Shown here: positions 1 through 8,184 of the stretch, one piece after another | Position numbering within the stretch: the stretch's first letter is position 1 | Layout of the letters: each line of letters starts with the position of its first letter | Source of the DNA: a bacterium | GTDB lineage: Bacteria; Actinomycetota; Thermoleophilia; Miltoncostaeales; Miltoncostaeaceae | DNA: 58,569 nucleotides | NCBI GenBank assembly: GCA_029977205.1 | Contig: JAPOLI010000005.1 | Span: 1 to 58,569, forward strand | Direction of reading: 5' to 3' | Notes under the pieces: generated by a model | The model's database searches: none | What the model saw: the letters and a program-made list of their open reading frames with translations, nothing else | What the model was told of the DNA's origin: nothing | Translations under genes and position numbers: made by a program

Positions 1-1325
1 TCATAGCCTTCGCCCGCGAGCCATCGCGTTGCGGCGCGAACATCCTCGAGCACATCCTCCAGCACCGCCGTGCCGAACAACTGCGACACGTTGCCGATGC
101 GCGTGTCGAGGGTCAGCACCGGCAGGCCAAGGCTCGCGATGGGGCGGCGGAGGAAGCGCAGGGCCCCCACGCTGAGGTTCCCCTGGTTGCCATGCAGGTG
201 GACGATCGCCGTGCGGCGTCCGGTATCCCGCGCGCGCTGCTCCGAGGCGGCGTCATCGTGCTCGAGCACGGCGTCGTGTCGCGAGCCATCATCACCCGCG
301 ATCGTCACGAGCCGCACGGTGCCCGAGGTGGCCCGGTGCGCAGGCACGGCCGCGGGGCCATCCTGCGGAAGACCATCAATCCATGCGACCGCCCGGTCCG
401 CGACCTCGGGGACCATGCCCCAGAACGTGTGGTCGGCGCCGGGCACGTGCTCGAGGTGCACGGCCACGCCCGCCGCCGCGGCCGCCGCGGCGAGTGCATC
501 CCCGTCCCCGCCCGGCAGCACCGGGTCGTCGCCGGCCTGGATCAGGGCGACGGGAACCCCGACGTCACGGATCCGGTCGACCGATACCGGGTTGCGTGCC
601 TCCGGCCCCCGGCACTGCCACCAGCATCGCAGTGACCATGCCTCTGCGTCGAAGGGTGCGTCGCTCGGGCCGGCGCCACGGTGCACCACGATCACATCGT
701 CCGCACCGTCGCGATCCACCCCTGCGCGCAAGGCCTGCCGCGCGACCTCCGTGTAGGACGGGCGCGCACGCAACCGGGTCCAGCGCGCCCGCATCGATTC
801 GGGAAGGCTCCACGGGTGCGCGAGGGTGCACAGGCCGACCACCTCGGGCGGGTGCTCCAGGGCCTGATAGTGCGTGACGATGCTCGCCCCGAGGCTGTAC
901 CCCACGAGCACCACGCGCTGGAAGCCGATCTCGCGCGCGAGGTCGAGCGCGGCGGCCATGTCGAGGGGCGTCTTGTCGAACAGCCCACCGCCATAGACCA
1001 CGCCGAAGTTGGCCATCCGCGTGTTGATGGACATCGCCGGGTATCCCTGATGGGCCAGCTCGAACGCAAGGCGGCGGGGCACGCCCCCCATGTAGTTGCC
1101 GAGCGACCCGTGGACGATGATGGCGAGGGTGCCTGCGCGGCCCGCGACGTCGGCGCGTGGCCGCATGAGGAGGCCGTCCCAGTGCTTGTGGTCGGCGGTG
1201 CGCAGCATCACGAGCTCAGCCTCGGCGTCCACGTCGTCGTGGCCGAACTCGGTGTGGGGCCGCGCGCCGGAGATGACCGTGATCCGGTCCGGGCGATCCG
1301 CGGGCGGCGTGCCATCCGTGGTCAT
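1..1325 (-). CDS. Tandem alpha/beta hydrolase, C-terminus beyond left edge
   Basis: Read by hand from ATG at 1325; 441 codons stay open to base 1, so the gene runs off the window. Residues about 65-315 form an alpha/beta-hydrolase fold: oxyanion-loop HGSLGN (72-77), nucleophile elbow GYSLG with Ser144, an acid candidate at D266/D267, and ADHTFWG with His299. A second copy begins near 338 and repeats the same plan: HGNQGN (378-383) followed about 25 residues later by LDTRIGN, matching SINTRMANF in copy one. Its catalytic Ser lies outside the window. The start codon overlaps the stop of the upstream MMPL transporter (ATGA), so the two are probably translationally coupled. Substrate unknown; an esterase or lipase-like role beside a lipid exporter is inference. 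Confidence 0.8.
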   Translation of the reverse strand, partial: MTTDGTPPADRPDRITVISGARPHTEFGHDDVDAEAELVMLRTADHKHWDGLLMRPRADVAGRAGTLAIIVHGSLGNYMGGVPRRLAFELAHQGYPAMSINTRMANFGVVYGGGLFDKTPLDMAAALDLAREIGFQRVVLVGYSLGASIVTHYQALEHPPEVVGLCTLAHPWSLPESMRARWTRLRARPSYTEVARQALRAGVDRDGADDVIVVHRGAGPSDAPFDAEAWSLRCWWQCRGPEARNPVSVDRIRDVGVPVALIQAGDDPVLPGGDGDALAAAAAAAGVAVHLEHVPGADHTFWGMVPEVADRAVAWIDGLPQDGPAAVPAHRATSGTVRLVTIAGDDGSRHDAVLEHDDAASEQRARDTGRRTAIVHLHGNQGNLSVGALRFLRRPIASLGLPVLTLDTRIGNVSQLFGTAVLEDVLEDVRAATRWLAGEGY

Positions 1326-3481
1326 GCGGGCAGTCTCCCCGCCCCGCTTCGGTCGCGCCCCCGACGACCCGGCAGCCACCAGTTCCACTTCCCGCACACG
1401 CTCAGGAGAGCGGGCACGAGCATCAAGCGGATCACGGTCGCATCCACGAACACGGCCGTCGCCAGGCCGATGCCCAGCATCTTGACCACGACGTTGTCGT
1501 TGAGCACGAAGGCCAGGAAGACGCTCACCATGATCAGGGCCGCCGCGGTGATGACCCGGGCCGTTGATGCCAACCCGAGCGCGACCGAACGGTGCGGGTC
1601 AGCCGTCTGCTGCCACGCCTCGCGCACCCGCGACAACAGGAAGACCTCGTAGTCCATCGACAGCCCGAAGAGGATGGCGAACATCATCATCGGGACCCAG
1701 GCCTCGATCGCCACGGCCTCGGGCACGCCGATCTGGGCGCGCAGGATGCCCCATTGGAAGATGGCCACGACCACGCCGAACGCGGCCCCCACCGACAACA
1801 GGTTCATCAGGGCGGCCTGGAGTGGCACGAGGAGCGAACGGAACTCGATCATCAGGAGGACGAAGGACAGGAGGACGACCGCCCCGATGAACCACGGCAG
1901 GCGCGACGACACGCGATCCGACAGGTCGACGCCCACCGCGGTGAGGCCGGTCGCGTAGACGCGCGTCCCGGGCCCCGCGACCGGTCGCAACCTGCCTGCG
2001 AGCCTCTCGACCATGGCGGTCGTGCTCGGGCTGGCGGGCGCGGCCGCGGGGATGACGGTGACGAGGGCCACATCGGCGATCGGCGACCTGACGGGCGGCA
2101 GAGCGGCCACCACGCCGGCCAGGTCGCGCGCGCGCTGGGCGACCTCCGGCGCGTTCTGCACAGCCGCCGGCCCTTCGAGCACGATCTGCACCGGGCCGTT
2201 GAAGCCCGGCCCGAAGCCCGTCGATATGAGGTGGTACGCCTCGCGCGTGGTCGATCCCGGCGGATCGCTGCCCGCATCAACCTGGCCGAGCTCCATCCGC
2301 AGCACCGGAACGGCCAGGAGCAGCAGCACGGCGAGTCCGCCCACCAGGAACGGCCACGGCCGGCGCGTGACCATGAGCGACCACCGGGCCCACGCATGCA
2401 TCTGGTCCGGCGGTGCATCGAGGTCGACCGGCCGCGGCCCCGACACGAACGGAAGCCGCCACCGCCCGAGGCCGCGCCCCGCGATGGCCAGCGCGGCCGG
2501 GAGCAGCGTGATGGCCGCGAGCACCGCGACGACCACCGCGATCGCCGCGCTCTGCCCGACCCGCGTGACGAACGGGATGCCCGCGGCCGCCAGGCCGAGG
2601 ACGGCGATGGCGACCGTTCCGCCCGCGATCACCACCGCGCGGCCCGCCATCGCCGTCGCGCGTGCGATCGACGCGCGCACGTCCATGCCCTCGGATACCT
2701 GTTGCGCGTGACGCGTGACGACGAACAGCGAGTAGTCCACCGAGACACCGAGCCCGATCATCACGGCGAGGGTGCGCCCGACGTCGCTCACGTCCGTCAC
2801 GGCCTGCAGGACCGCCAGGATGGCGAGCGCCGTGCCGACGGCCACGAGGGCCCCCACCACGGGGATGGCCATCGTCACCACCGATCCGAATGCGAGCAGC
2901 AGGATCACGATCGCGGCGGCCACGCCCACCACCGCAGACCAGTCGGTACCCGTGCCCTCTGCCTGCGTCGCGGGCGCACCGGCGAAGGCCACCACGAGGC
3001 CAGCGCGCTCGAGCGGCCGCGCCGCGGCGCGCACGGCTGAGAGCTGTGATGGGCCCAGGTCCTGCGCGGGCGTCGACCACTCGACGCCCATCAGGCCGGT
3101 GCGGCCATCCGGGGAGAGCGTGCCGGCCGGACCCGGCACCTGCACCGACGCCACACCCTCCACGGCACGCAGGCGCGTCGCCGATTCGTCAATGGCAGCC
3201 TGCGGCTGCGCCGCGCGCAGTGATCCGCGCTCGGAACGGATGACCACCTGGCCATCGGTAAGCCCCTGGCCGGGGAACGCCCGCTGCAGGACCACAGCGC
3301 CTTCCGCCGCCGGGAGCCCTGGCACCGACAGGTTGTCGGAGGGCTTCCCGCCCAGGGCGGCCCCGATGACCGTCAGCCCGACGAGCGCCGCGACCCACGC
3401 TCCCAGCACCCACCAGCGCCGCCGCGCGCACCACGCGCCGAGGCGGCCGAGAAAGCTCGTGGTCGGGTCGCCGGAGGCCAT
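1322..3481 (-). CDS. MMPL/RND family transporter
   Basis: A 719-residue polytopic membrane protein with the two-fold MMPL layout: one N-terminal helix after RRRWWVLGAW, a long external loop, a five- to six-helix bundle, then the whole plan again. The paired family signatures are visible as GLGVSVDYSLFVV in the first half and LFGLSMDYEVFLLSR in the second. Such proteins use the proton gradient to export lipids, siderophores or hydrophobic compounds, or act as drug-efflux pumps; the cargo here is not evident. ATG at 3481 was preferred to GTG at 3511 because it gives the usual short N-terminus and leaves room for a promoter before the divergent gene at 3535. It overlaps the downstream hydrolase gene by 4 bases, suggesting exporter and hydrolase act on one pathway. 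Confidence 0.88.
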   Translation of the reverse strand: MASGDPTTSFLGRLGAWCARRRWWVLGAWVAALVGLTVIGAALGGKPSDNLSVPGLPAAEGAVVLQRAFPGQGLTDGQVVIRSERGSLRAAQPQAAIDESATRLRAVEGVASVQVPGPAGTLSPDGRTGLMGVEWSTPAQDLGPSQLSAVRAAARPLERAGLVVAFAGAPATQAEGTGTDWSAVVGVAAAIVILLLAFGSVVTMAIPVVGALVAVGTALAILAVLQAVTDVSDVGRTLAVMIGLGVSVDYSLFVVTRHAQQVSEGMDVRASIARATAMAGRAVVIAGGTVAIAVLGLAAAGIPFVTRVGQSAAIAVVVAVLAAITLLPAALAIAGRGLGRWRLPFVSGPRPVDLDAPPDQMHAWARWSLMVTRRPWPFLVGGLAVLLLLAVPVLRMELGQVDAGSDPPGSTTREAYHLISTGFGPGFNGPVQIVLEGPAAVQNAPEVAQRARDLAGVVAALPPVRSPIADVALVTVIPAAAPASPSTTAMVERLAGRLRPVAGPGTRVYATGLTAVGVDLSDRVSSRLPWFIGAVVLLSFVLLMIEFRSLLVPLQAALMNLLSVGAAFGVVVAIFQWGILRAQIGVPEAVAIEAWVPMMMFAILFGLSMDYEVFLLSRVREAWQQTADPHRSVALGLASTARVITAAALIMVSVFLAFVLNDNVVVKMLGIGLATAVFVDATVIRLMLVPALLSVCGKWNWWLPGRRGRDRSGAGRLPA

Positions 3482-3534
3482 GCCGGGCCGGGACGGTAGC
3501 GAACACTGCACGGCGCCCGACAGCGGCGCGTGCC

Positions 3535-4311
3535 ATGCTCGCCTCCGTGGGCGACCTCGGACTCTGGGCCCTCTTCTTCTCCCTCCTCGGCGGCATCGGC
3601 GGCGGCTTCATCAACTCCGTGGCGGGCGGCGGGACGCTGGTGAGCTTCCCGGTGCTCACGGCCGTCGGCATCCCGGCGCTCGACGCGAACATCACCAATG
3701 CCGTCGCGCTCGCCCCCGGCTATGCCGGGGGCACATATGCGCAGCGTGACGACTTCGCGGGGCGCCGCGACCTCGCGCGCGCTCTTGCGGTGACGTCGAT
3801 CCTCGGCGGCATCACGGGTGCCGTGCTGCTCCTGCTGACCGGCGAGGAGCTGTTCGAGCACCTCGTGCCGTGGCTTATATTCGCGGCCACCGCCCTGCTC
3901 GCCGTGCAGAAGCCCCTCCGGCGCATCACGATGCGCGCGGGCGGCGGGACCGGCGAGGTGAGTCGCTGGGTGCTCGTGGTGTCCATCTTCGTGGCGACCG
4001 TGTACGGCGGATACTTCGGCGCCGGCCTCGGCATCATCACCATCGCGATCCTCGGGCTGATGCTCACGGACACCCTCAACCGCCTCAACGCGCTCAAGCT
4101 GCTCATGTCGCTGTGCGCCAACGGGGCCGCCGCGCTGTTCTTCGCGTTCACCGGCCACGTGTACTGGGCCGCCGCAATCCTCATGGGCGTCGGCGCATGG
4201 GTCGGGGGCTGGCTCGGCGGGCACACGGTCCAGCACGTCAACGAGACCGTCTTCCGGGCGGGCGTGATCGTGCTCGGCATCGCTGTCGGGCTCGCCTTCC
4301 TCCTGAGCTGA
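3535..4311 (+). CDS. TSUP family anion exporter (TauE/SafE-like)
   Basis: A 258-residue protein of seven or eight hydrophobic helices. The N-terminus carries the family hallmark: GGGFINSVAGGGTLVSFP with glycine-rich helix breaks, followed by NITNAVALAPGYAGG; the second half repeats the pattern around YFGAGLGIITIAIL. TSUP proteins (TauE/SafE, Pfam PF01925) move sulfite, sulfoacetate or other sulfonates and organic anions across the membrane. No sulfur-metabolism gene lies next to it, so the substrate is open. Divergent from the MMPL gene with a gap of about 50 bases that must hold both promoters. The GTG at 3547 is an alternative start. Confidence 0.87.
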   Translation: MLASVGDLGLWALFFSLLGGIGGGFINSVAGGGTLVSFPVLTAVGIPALDANITNAVALAPGYAGGTYAQRDDFAGRRDLARALAVTSILGGITGAVLLLLTGEELFEHLVPWLIFAATALLAVQKPLRRITMRAGGGTGEVSRWVLVVSIFVATVYGGYFGAGLGIITIAILGLMLTDTLNRLNALKLLMSLCANGAAALFFAFTGHVYWAAAILMGVGAWVGGWLGGHTVQHVNETVFRAGVIVLGIAVGLAFLLS

Positions 4312-4354
4312 CCGTCGTCGGGGCGCGCGCCGCGCGAGCGCCTACGATCCGCGC

Positions 4355-5596
4355 ATGTCGCTCGCGATCGCCACCATCGAGGCGCCCCTCATCGACGAGG
4401 GGCTGCGCGCGCAGGGAGTCGAGCCGCTCGTCATCGAGTGGACCCCGCCGGCCCGCGGCGACCTCGCGGATGTCGCGCTGCTCACGCGCACCTACGCCGA
4501 TGACGCTGTGGAATCGGGCAACAGAGAGGCTCTGGCCCGGCTCGACGCCGCGCGGCCCCACCTCGTGGGCGCCGGCCTCGCGGTGGACCTGGTGCCCGGC
4601 ATGGACGAGCGCACCATCCTCCACGCCGGGCCCCCGTGCGACTGGGATCACCTGGGACCCGCCATGCGCGGCCAGGTCGCCCGCGCGGCCGTGCTCGAGG
4701 GCTGGGCCCCCGACCAGGGCGAGGCGGCGCTCCTCATCGGGCAGGGAAGCATCGTGCTGGCCCCCACCGACACCCGCGGCGTCGCCGCCACCATGTGCGG
4801 CGTGCTCTCGCCGTCCATGGCCGTCTGGGAGGTACGCGACGAGGAGACCGGCGCCGAGGCGTGGGCCCCGATCTCGGACGGCGCGGGCGACGGACTCCCA
4901 GCGGGCACGCCGACGCGCGACCTGATCGCACGCCAGCGCATGCTGAGCGACCGCGTGGCGCCCGGCGCTGCAGCCGCCCTCGCGGCGACCGGGCCCATCG
5001 ACCTGACCGACGTCGCGCGTCGCGCCGCAGACGCCGGCGACGCGCCGGCCTGCCGCCCCCGCGTGGCCGGGATGATGATCCTTCACGCGCTTCTGCCCGG
5101 GCTCGCGACCCGCGCACTCGACGCGATCCCCGCCGTGGCGCTGATCGCGGGAGGCGACGGGCGCATGGCCCTCCCCGTGCTGGCCGCGGCGGCACGGGCC
5201 GCCCTCGAGTCGGCGGCGGGCACGCAGCGATCGAGCCTGGTCATCGGCATGTCGGGCAACGGCACCGATGTCGCCATCACGCTCGCCGGAATGCCCGGGG
5301 CATGGTTCACGGCCCCGGCGCCGATCGCCGAGGGCGACGGCGACGGCAGCGCACCGCCGCCGGACGCCGCGCCGTGGACGGGCGATCAGGGCGTCATCGC
5401 ATGCGCCGACATGGCGATCGATGCCCGCCTGTGCCTCGACGCAGGGGAGGCCCCGGGGATCGCCATGGGCATCGCGGCCCGCGGCGACGGCGCCTGGATC
5501 GGCGAGGGCATCGCCCGCGTCCCGCTGCCTGCGGTGCGTGACGCCCTCGATGCCCTCGTGCCCCCGCGCGCGCAGCCGCTCGACGCACCCGCGTGA
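4355..5596 (+). CDS. DUF1116 protein (AllG/YlbE-like)
   Basis: A 413-residue soluble protein recognisable as DUF1116, the family of E. coli YlbE (AllG). Shared landmarks are LHAGPPCDW followed by LEGWAPDQGEA (near 100-135), SGNGTDVAI with AWFTAPAPI (near 295-320), and the C-terminal GIARVPL segment before a closing helix. In E. coli AllG works with FdrA (AllF) and YlbF (AllH) as the oxamate carbamoyltransferase of allantoin catabolism. Neither partner, nor any allantoin or carbamate kinase gene, is visible in this window, so the biochemical role here is uncertain. The family assignment is made from memory of the YlbE sequence. Its stop overlaps the GTG of the following TPR gene. Confidence 0.75.
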   Translation: MSLAIATIEAPLIDEGLRAQGVEPLVIEWTPPARGDLADVALLTRTYADDAVESGNREALARLDAARPHLVGAGLAVDLVPGMDERTILHAGPPCDWDHLGPAMRGQVARAAVLEGWAPDQGEAALLIGQGSIVLAPTDTRGVAATMCGVLSPSMAVWEVRDEETGAEAWAPISDGAGDGLPAGTPTRDLIARQRMLSDRVAPGAAAALAATGPIDLTDVARRAADAGDAPACRPRVAGMMILHALLPGLATRALDAIPAVALIAGGDGRMALPVLAAAARAALESAAGTQRSSLVIGMSGNGTDVAITLAGMPGAWFTAPAPIAEGDGDGSAPPPDAAPWTGDQGVIACADMAIDARLCLDAGEAPGIAMGIAARGDGAWIGEGIARVPLPAVRDALDALVPPRAQPLDAPA

Positions 5597-6276
5597 GCCC
5601 GGCGCGAATCATCGCCGTCGTCGTGGCGGGCCTCGTGGTCGCGGGGGCCGTGATCGCCGGTGCCCTCGCACTCGGCGGCACGAGCCAGCTGGCCCCGCCG
5701 GACCCCGCCCAGCCGATCGTGGTCGGCGTTGTTGCTGCCCCGGGGCAGGAGCTGACCGGCCCCACTGACCTACCTCCGCTCGCCATGGTCCTCGATCAGG
5801 GCGTCCCCGACGCCATCGCGCGCATGTCGCCGTCACAGCAGGTGGCCGCGTATCGGCAGGAGGCCGCCGGTGGTGACGTGGATGCGCTCGTTCGCCTCGG
5901 TGCAGCCCAGCAGCGGGCGGGCGAGCAGGACGCTGCCGCTGGCACGTACCGCACGGCCGCGGCCGCCGACCCCGGCGCGCTCGCCCCCGCCATCGGGCTC
6001 GCGATGGCCGAGGCCGCCACCGGTGATGCGGCGATGACCCGGGCCACCGCCACTCTCGCGCGGCTCACGCGCGACAACCCGGAGAGTCAGCTCGCGTGGT
6101 TCAACCGGGGCTGGCTCGCGACCTACCGGCGTGATGGGAAGGACGTGATCGATTCCTGGAAGCGCGTGGTCACGATCGATCAGAAGAGCGCCCTCGGAAC
6201 CACGGCCGCCGAACTGCTGACGCAGATCGCGAAGCAGGCGGCGGGCGGCGGAACCACCAGCACCAGCGGGGGATAG
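5593..6276 (+). CDS. Membrane-anchored TPR-repeat protein
   Basis: A 227-residue protein with an N-terminal signal-anchor (residues about 5-28, alanine/valine rich), a short proline-rich linker, and two to three TPR-like helical pairs spanning about 95-210 (for example ALVRLGAAQQRAGEQDAA and QLAWFNRGWLATYRRDG). It ends in a low-complexity Gly/Thr/Ser tail. The domain is predicted to lie outside the membrane and to bind proteins. Starts at GTG 5593, which overlaps the stop of the DUF1116 gene (GTGA), so the pair is likely co-translated. No specific function can be assigned. Confidence 0.7.
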   Translation: MSPARIIAVVVAGLVVAGAVIAGALALGGTSQLAPPDPAQPIVVGVVAAPGQELTGPTDLPPLAMVLDQGVPDAIARMSPSQQVAAYRQEAAGGDVDALVRLGAAQQRAGEQDAAAGTYRTAAAADPGALAPAIGLAMAEAATGDAAMTRATATLARLTRDNPESQLAWFNRGWLATYRRDGKDVIDSWKRVVTIDQKSALGTTAAELLTQIAKQAAGGGTTSTSGG

Positions 6277-6382
6277 CGCCCTGTCCCGCCGGTGGGGCGA
6301 ACGGTGACGAACCGGTAAGGATGCGCCCGTTCCCCGATGACACGGGTCGGGAGGATGTTTACCCTCTGCCGAGAACCTCTTA

Positions 6383-6580
6383 ACCGGCCCATAAGGGCCG
6401 GTGGGGACACTGCCGACAGCACCATGCCGGACCTGCGTCCGGTGCGTTGGATCCCCGCCCACCCAGAGAGGGCCGGCGGGTGAGCAGGCGAAGTGGCAGG
6501 CAGGTGCCGGAGGCACCGACACATCCGGGGCGCGACGGACGCCCGGGATCGCTCGACGAAGCGCCCGGTGAGGACCGGGC
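6383..6580 (+). promoter_or_regulatory. Hairpin-rich leader upstream of rpoD
   Basis: The 322-base gap before the sigma gene contains a run of short-loop inverted repeats: 6383-6402 (8-bp stem, loop ATAA), 6427-6442 (6 bp, loop CTGC), 6454-6480 (6 bp), 6503-6517 (6 bp, loop GGA), 6523-6549 (10 bp with one G-G mismatch) and 6563-6580 (7 bp, loop GAGG). None is followed by a T-run. A weak promoter-like pair, TTTACC at 6358 and a TA-rich hexamer 17 bases on, lies just upstream, so much of this could be 5' untranslated RNA. I do not recognise a named riboswitch. Some hairpins are expected by chance at this GC content. Confidence 0.4.
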
Positions 6581-6598
6581 CAAAGGGGACGGAAGACG

Positions 6599-7681
6599 AT
6601 GACGCTCAAGGAGATCGTGGGAAACGAGGAGATGCAGGTTCTCCTCACGCGCGGGCAGGAGCAGGGCTTCCTCGGCATCGAGGAGGTCGCCGAGGCGCTG
6701 CAGGGCATGGACATCGTCCAGGAGGACGCCGAGGCCCTGTACACGCACATCGACGAGATGGGCATCGAGCTGCTCGAGGAGCCCGACGCCCAGGAGCGCC
6801 GTGCCAAGCTGGCCGAGGAGGCCGAGCGCCCGCGCCGCGTCGCCGCCAAGGCGGAGAGCACCACCGACCTGCTTCAGCTCTTCCTCCGTGACATCGGCCG
6901 CATCCCGCTGCTCACGGCCAAGCAGGAGGTCGAGCTCGCCAAGCTGATCGAGGAGGGCGACCTCGCCGCCAAGCAGAAGATGGTGGAGAGCAACCTCCGC
7001 CTCGTCGTCTCCATCGCCAAGAACTACCGCAACCAGGGGCTCGCCTTCCTCGACCTGATCCAGGAGGGCACGCTCGGCCTGGTGCGCGCCGCCGAGAAGT
7101 TCGACTACCGCAAGGGCTACAAGTTCTCGACCTACGCCACCTGGTGGATCCGCCAGGCCGTGGCCCGCGCCATCGCCGACAAGGGCCGCACCATCCGCAT
7201 GCCCGTGCACGTGGTCGAGAAGCTCAACAAGATCAACCGCACCGAGCGCAAGCTCCTGGCCGAGCTCGGGCGCGACCCGAGCAACGCCGAGATCGGCGCC
7301 TCGATCGGCCTCACCGAGGCCGAGGTGGAGTCGATCCGCCGCAGCGCGCAGACCCCGGTCTCGCTCGAGAAGCCGGTGGGCGACGAGGAGGAGTCGGAGT
7401 TCGGCCAGTTCATCGCCGACGAGAAGGCCATCTCGCCCGAGGCGGCCGCCGACGAGACGCTCCGCAACGAGGCGCTGCAGGAGGTGCTCAACTCGCTGAG
7501 CTACCGCGAGCGCCGCGTGCTCGAGCTCCGGTACGGCCTGGGCGGTGAGCAGCCGCGCACCCTCGATGAGGTCGGTCGCACCTTCAACGTCACGCGCGAG
7601 CGCATCCGCCAGATCGAGAACCAGGCGCTGCAGAAGCTCGCCGGCATGGTGGACGTGCGCGGCCTCGCCGAGGTCGCCTAG
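6599..7681 (+). CDS. rpoD: Principal RNA polymerase sigma factor (sigma-70, RpoD/SigA)
   Basis: A 360-residue group 1/2 sigma-70. After a short acidic N-terminus, region 1.2 starts at [16 protein letters not shown], region 2 contains [12 protein letters not shown], the core-binding [11 protein letters not shown] and the -10 recognising [13 protein letters not shown], region 3 follows with a helix-turn-helix around [11 protein letters not shown], and region 4.2 carries the -35 reading helix TRERIRQIE. The lack of a long region 1.1 extension resembles short actinobacterial primary sigma factors, but a close alternative sigma (SigB/HrdB paralogue) cannot be excluded from one window. ATG 6599 is preceded by a purine-rich stretch (GGGGACGGAAG). 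Its expression may be shaped by the structured leader and ends at a strong hairpin downstream. Confidence 0.93.
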   Translation: MTLKEIVGNEEMQVLLTRGQEQGFLGIEEVAEALQGMDIVQEDAEALYTHIDEMGIELLEEPDAQERRAKLAEEAERPRRVAAKAESTTDLLQLFLRDIGRIPLLTAKQEVELAKLIEEGDLAAKQKMVESNLRLVVSIAKNYRNQGLAFLDLIQEGTLGLVRAAEKFDYRKGYKFSTYATWWIRQAVARAIADKGRTIRMPVHVVEKLNKINRTERKLLAELGRDPSNAEIGASIGLTEAEVESIRRSAQTPVSLEKPVGDEEESEFGQFIADEKAISPEAAADETLRNEALQEVLNSLSYRERRVLELRYGLGGEQPRTLDEVGRTFNVTRERIRQIENQALQKLAGMVDVRGLAEVA

Positions 7682-7705
7682 CCCCACCCGGCATCCGCAG
7701 GATCC

Positions 7706-7732
7706 GAACGGCCCGCCACGTGCGGGCCGTTC
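7706..7732 (+). terminator. Hairpin terminator after rpoD
   Basis: A perfect 11-bp inverted repeat GAACGGCCCGC, loop CACGT, then its complement, 25 bases after the rpoD stop. It lacks a T-tract, as is common for high-GC actinobacterial terminators. Confidence 0.75.
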
Positions 7733-7801
7733 GCGTTCCGGCCCCGGGCCCGGTCGGCGCCGGTCGCGGCGCATGACCCAGCGCACGGTGAGAGCAGCGT
7801 T

Positions 7802-7923
7802 CCGGGAGCGGTCGTACGCAGGGGTTGCGGCGATCGCAGCCGGGGATCCTGCATGTGCGGCCCCCGCACATGCCGATCCCGGTTCGGCGAGTGGCCGCAA
7901 CCCCCGCGTACGACCCCTCCCGG
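7802..7923. repeat. 122-bp near-palindrome
   Basis: Two arms of about 60 bases mirror each other: the outer blocks CCGGGAG, GGTCGTACGC and GGGGTTGCGGC pair with GCCGCAACCCC, GCGTACGACC and CTCCCGG on the other side, separated only by single mismatches. A variable inner section then leads to a second perfect block, GCATGTGCGG against CCGCACATGC, closing on a loop of a few C residues at the centre. As RNA or cruciform DNA it would form a hairpin of about 55 bp. It lies in the 304-base gap between the rpoD terminator and a small membrane-protein gene, and no coding sequence was recognised in it. It looks like a repeat-type element (REP/MITE-like) rather than a simple terminator. Confidence 0.7.
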
Positions 7924-7985
7924 CCCTCCGTGACCCGGCTGCGGGGCGCACGGCCCCCTGCCGCTCCCGCGGTAGGCTGTCGCGC

Positions 7986-8165
7986 ATGGGTTGGGACGAT
8001 GAGGACGACTGGCCGGAGCGGGAAACCGATCCCGAGGTGCTCGCCACCAAGCGCGAGAACGCCCGGGTGGCGACGTTGGGGGCGAGCCGCGCGGTGCGCG
8101 TGGCCTACGCCACCCTGGCGATCCTGCTGATCCTCGTCATCGTCCTGGCCATTGTCCTCACGTAG
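7986..8165 (+). CDS. Small single-pass membrane protein
   Basis: A 59-residue protein: an acidic head (MGWDDEDDWPERE), a charged linker (ATKRENARVATL), then one C-terminal hydrophobic helix of about 20 residues (YATLAILLILVIVLAIVL) ending two residues before the stop. This layout suggests a tail-anchored membrane protein with its N-terminus in the cytoplasm. ATG at 7986 is the only sensible start, since the frame upstream runs through the palindrome and the rpoD gene. Function unknown. The MOSC gene follows directly. Confidence 0.6.
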   Translation: MGWDDEDDWPERETDPEVLATKRENARVATLGASRAVRVAYATLAILLILVIVLAIVLT

Positions 8166-8184
8166 CGACGACGCCATCGGACTC

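Noticed and set aside
6383-6580. Cyclic di-AMP, cobalamin or GEMM-type riboswitch before rpoD
   Set aside because: None of the consensus cores that I know could be matched in the leader; only generic hairpins are seen.
6380-8050. Long open frame on the minus strand across rpoD (over 500 codons)
   Set aside because: It is the antisense shadow of the sigma gene and its palindromic downstream region; composition is repetitive Leu/Val/Arg with no known family. High GC leaves such frames open.
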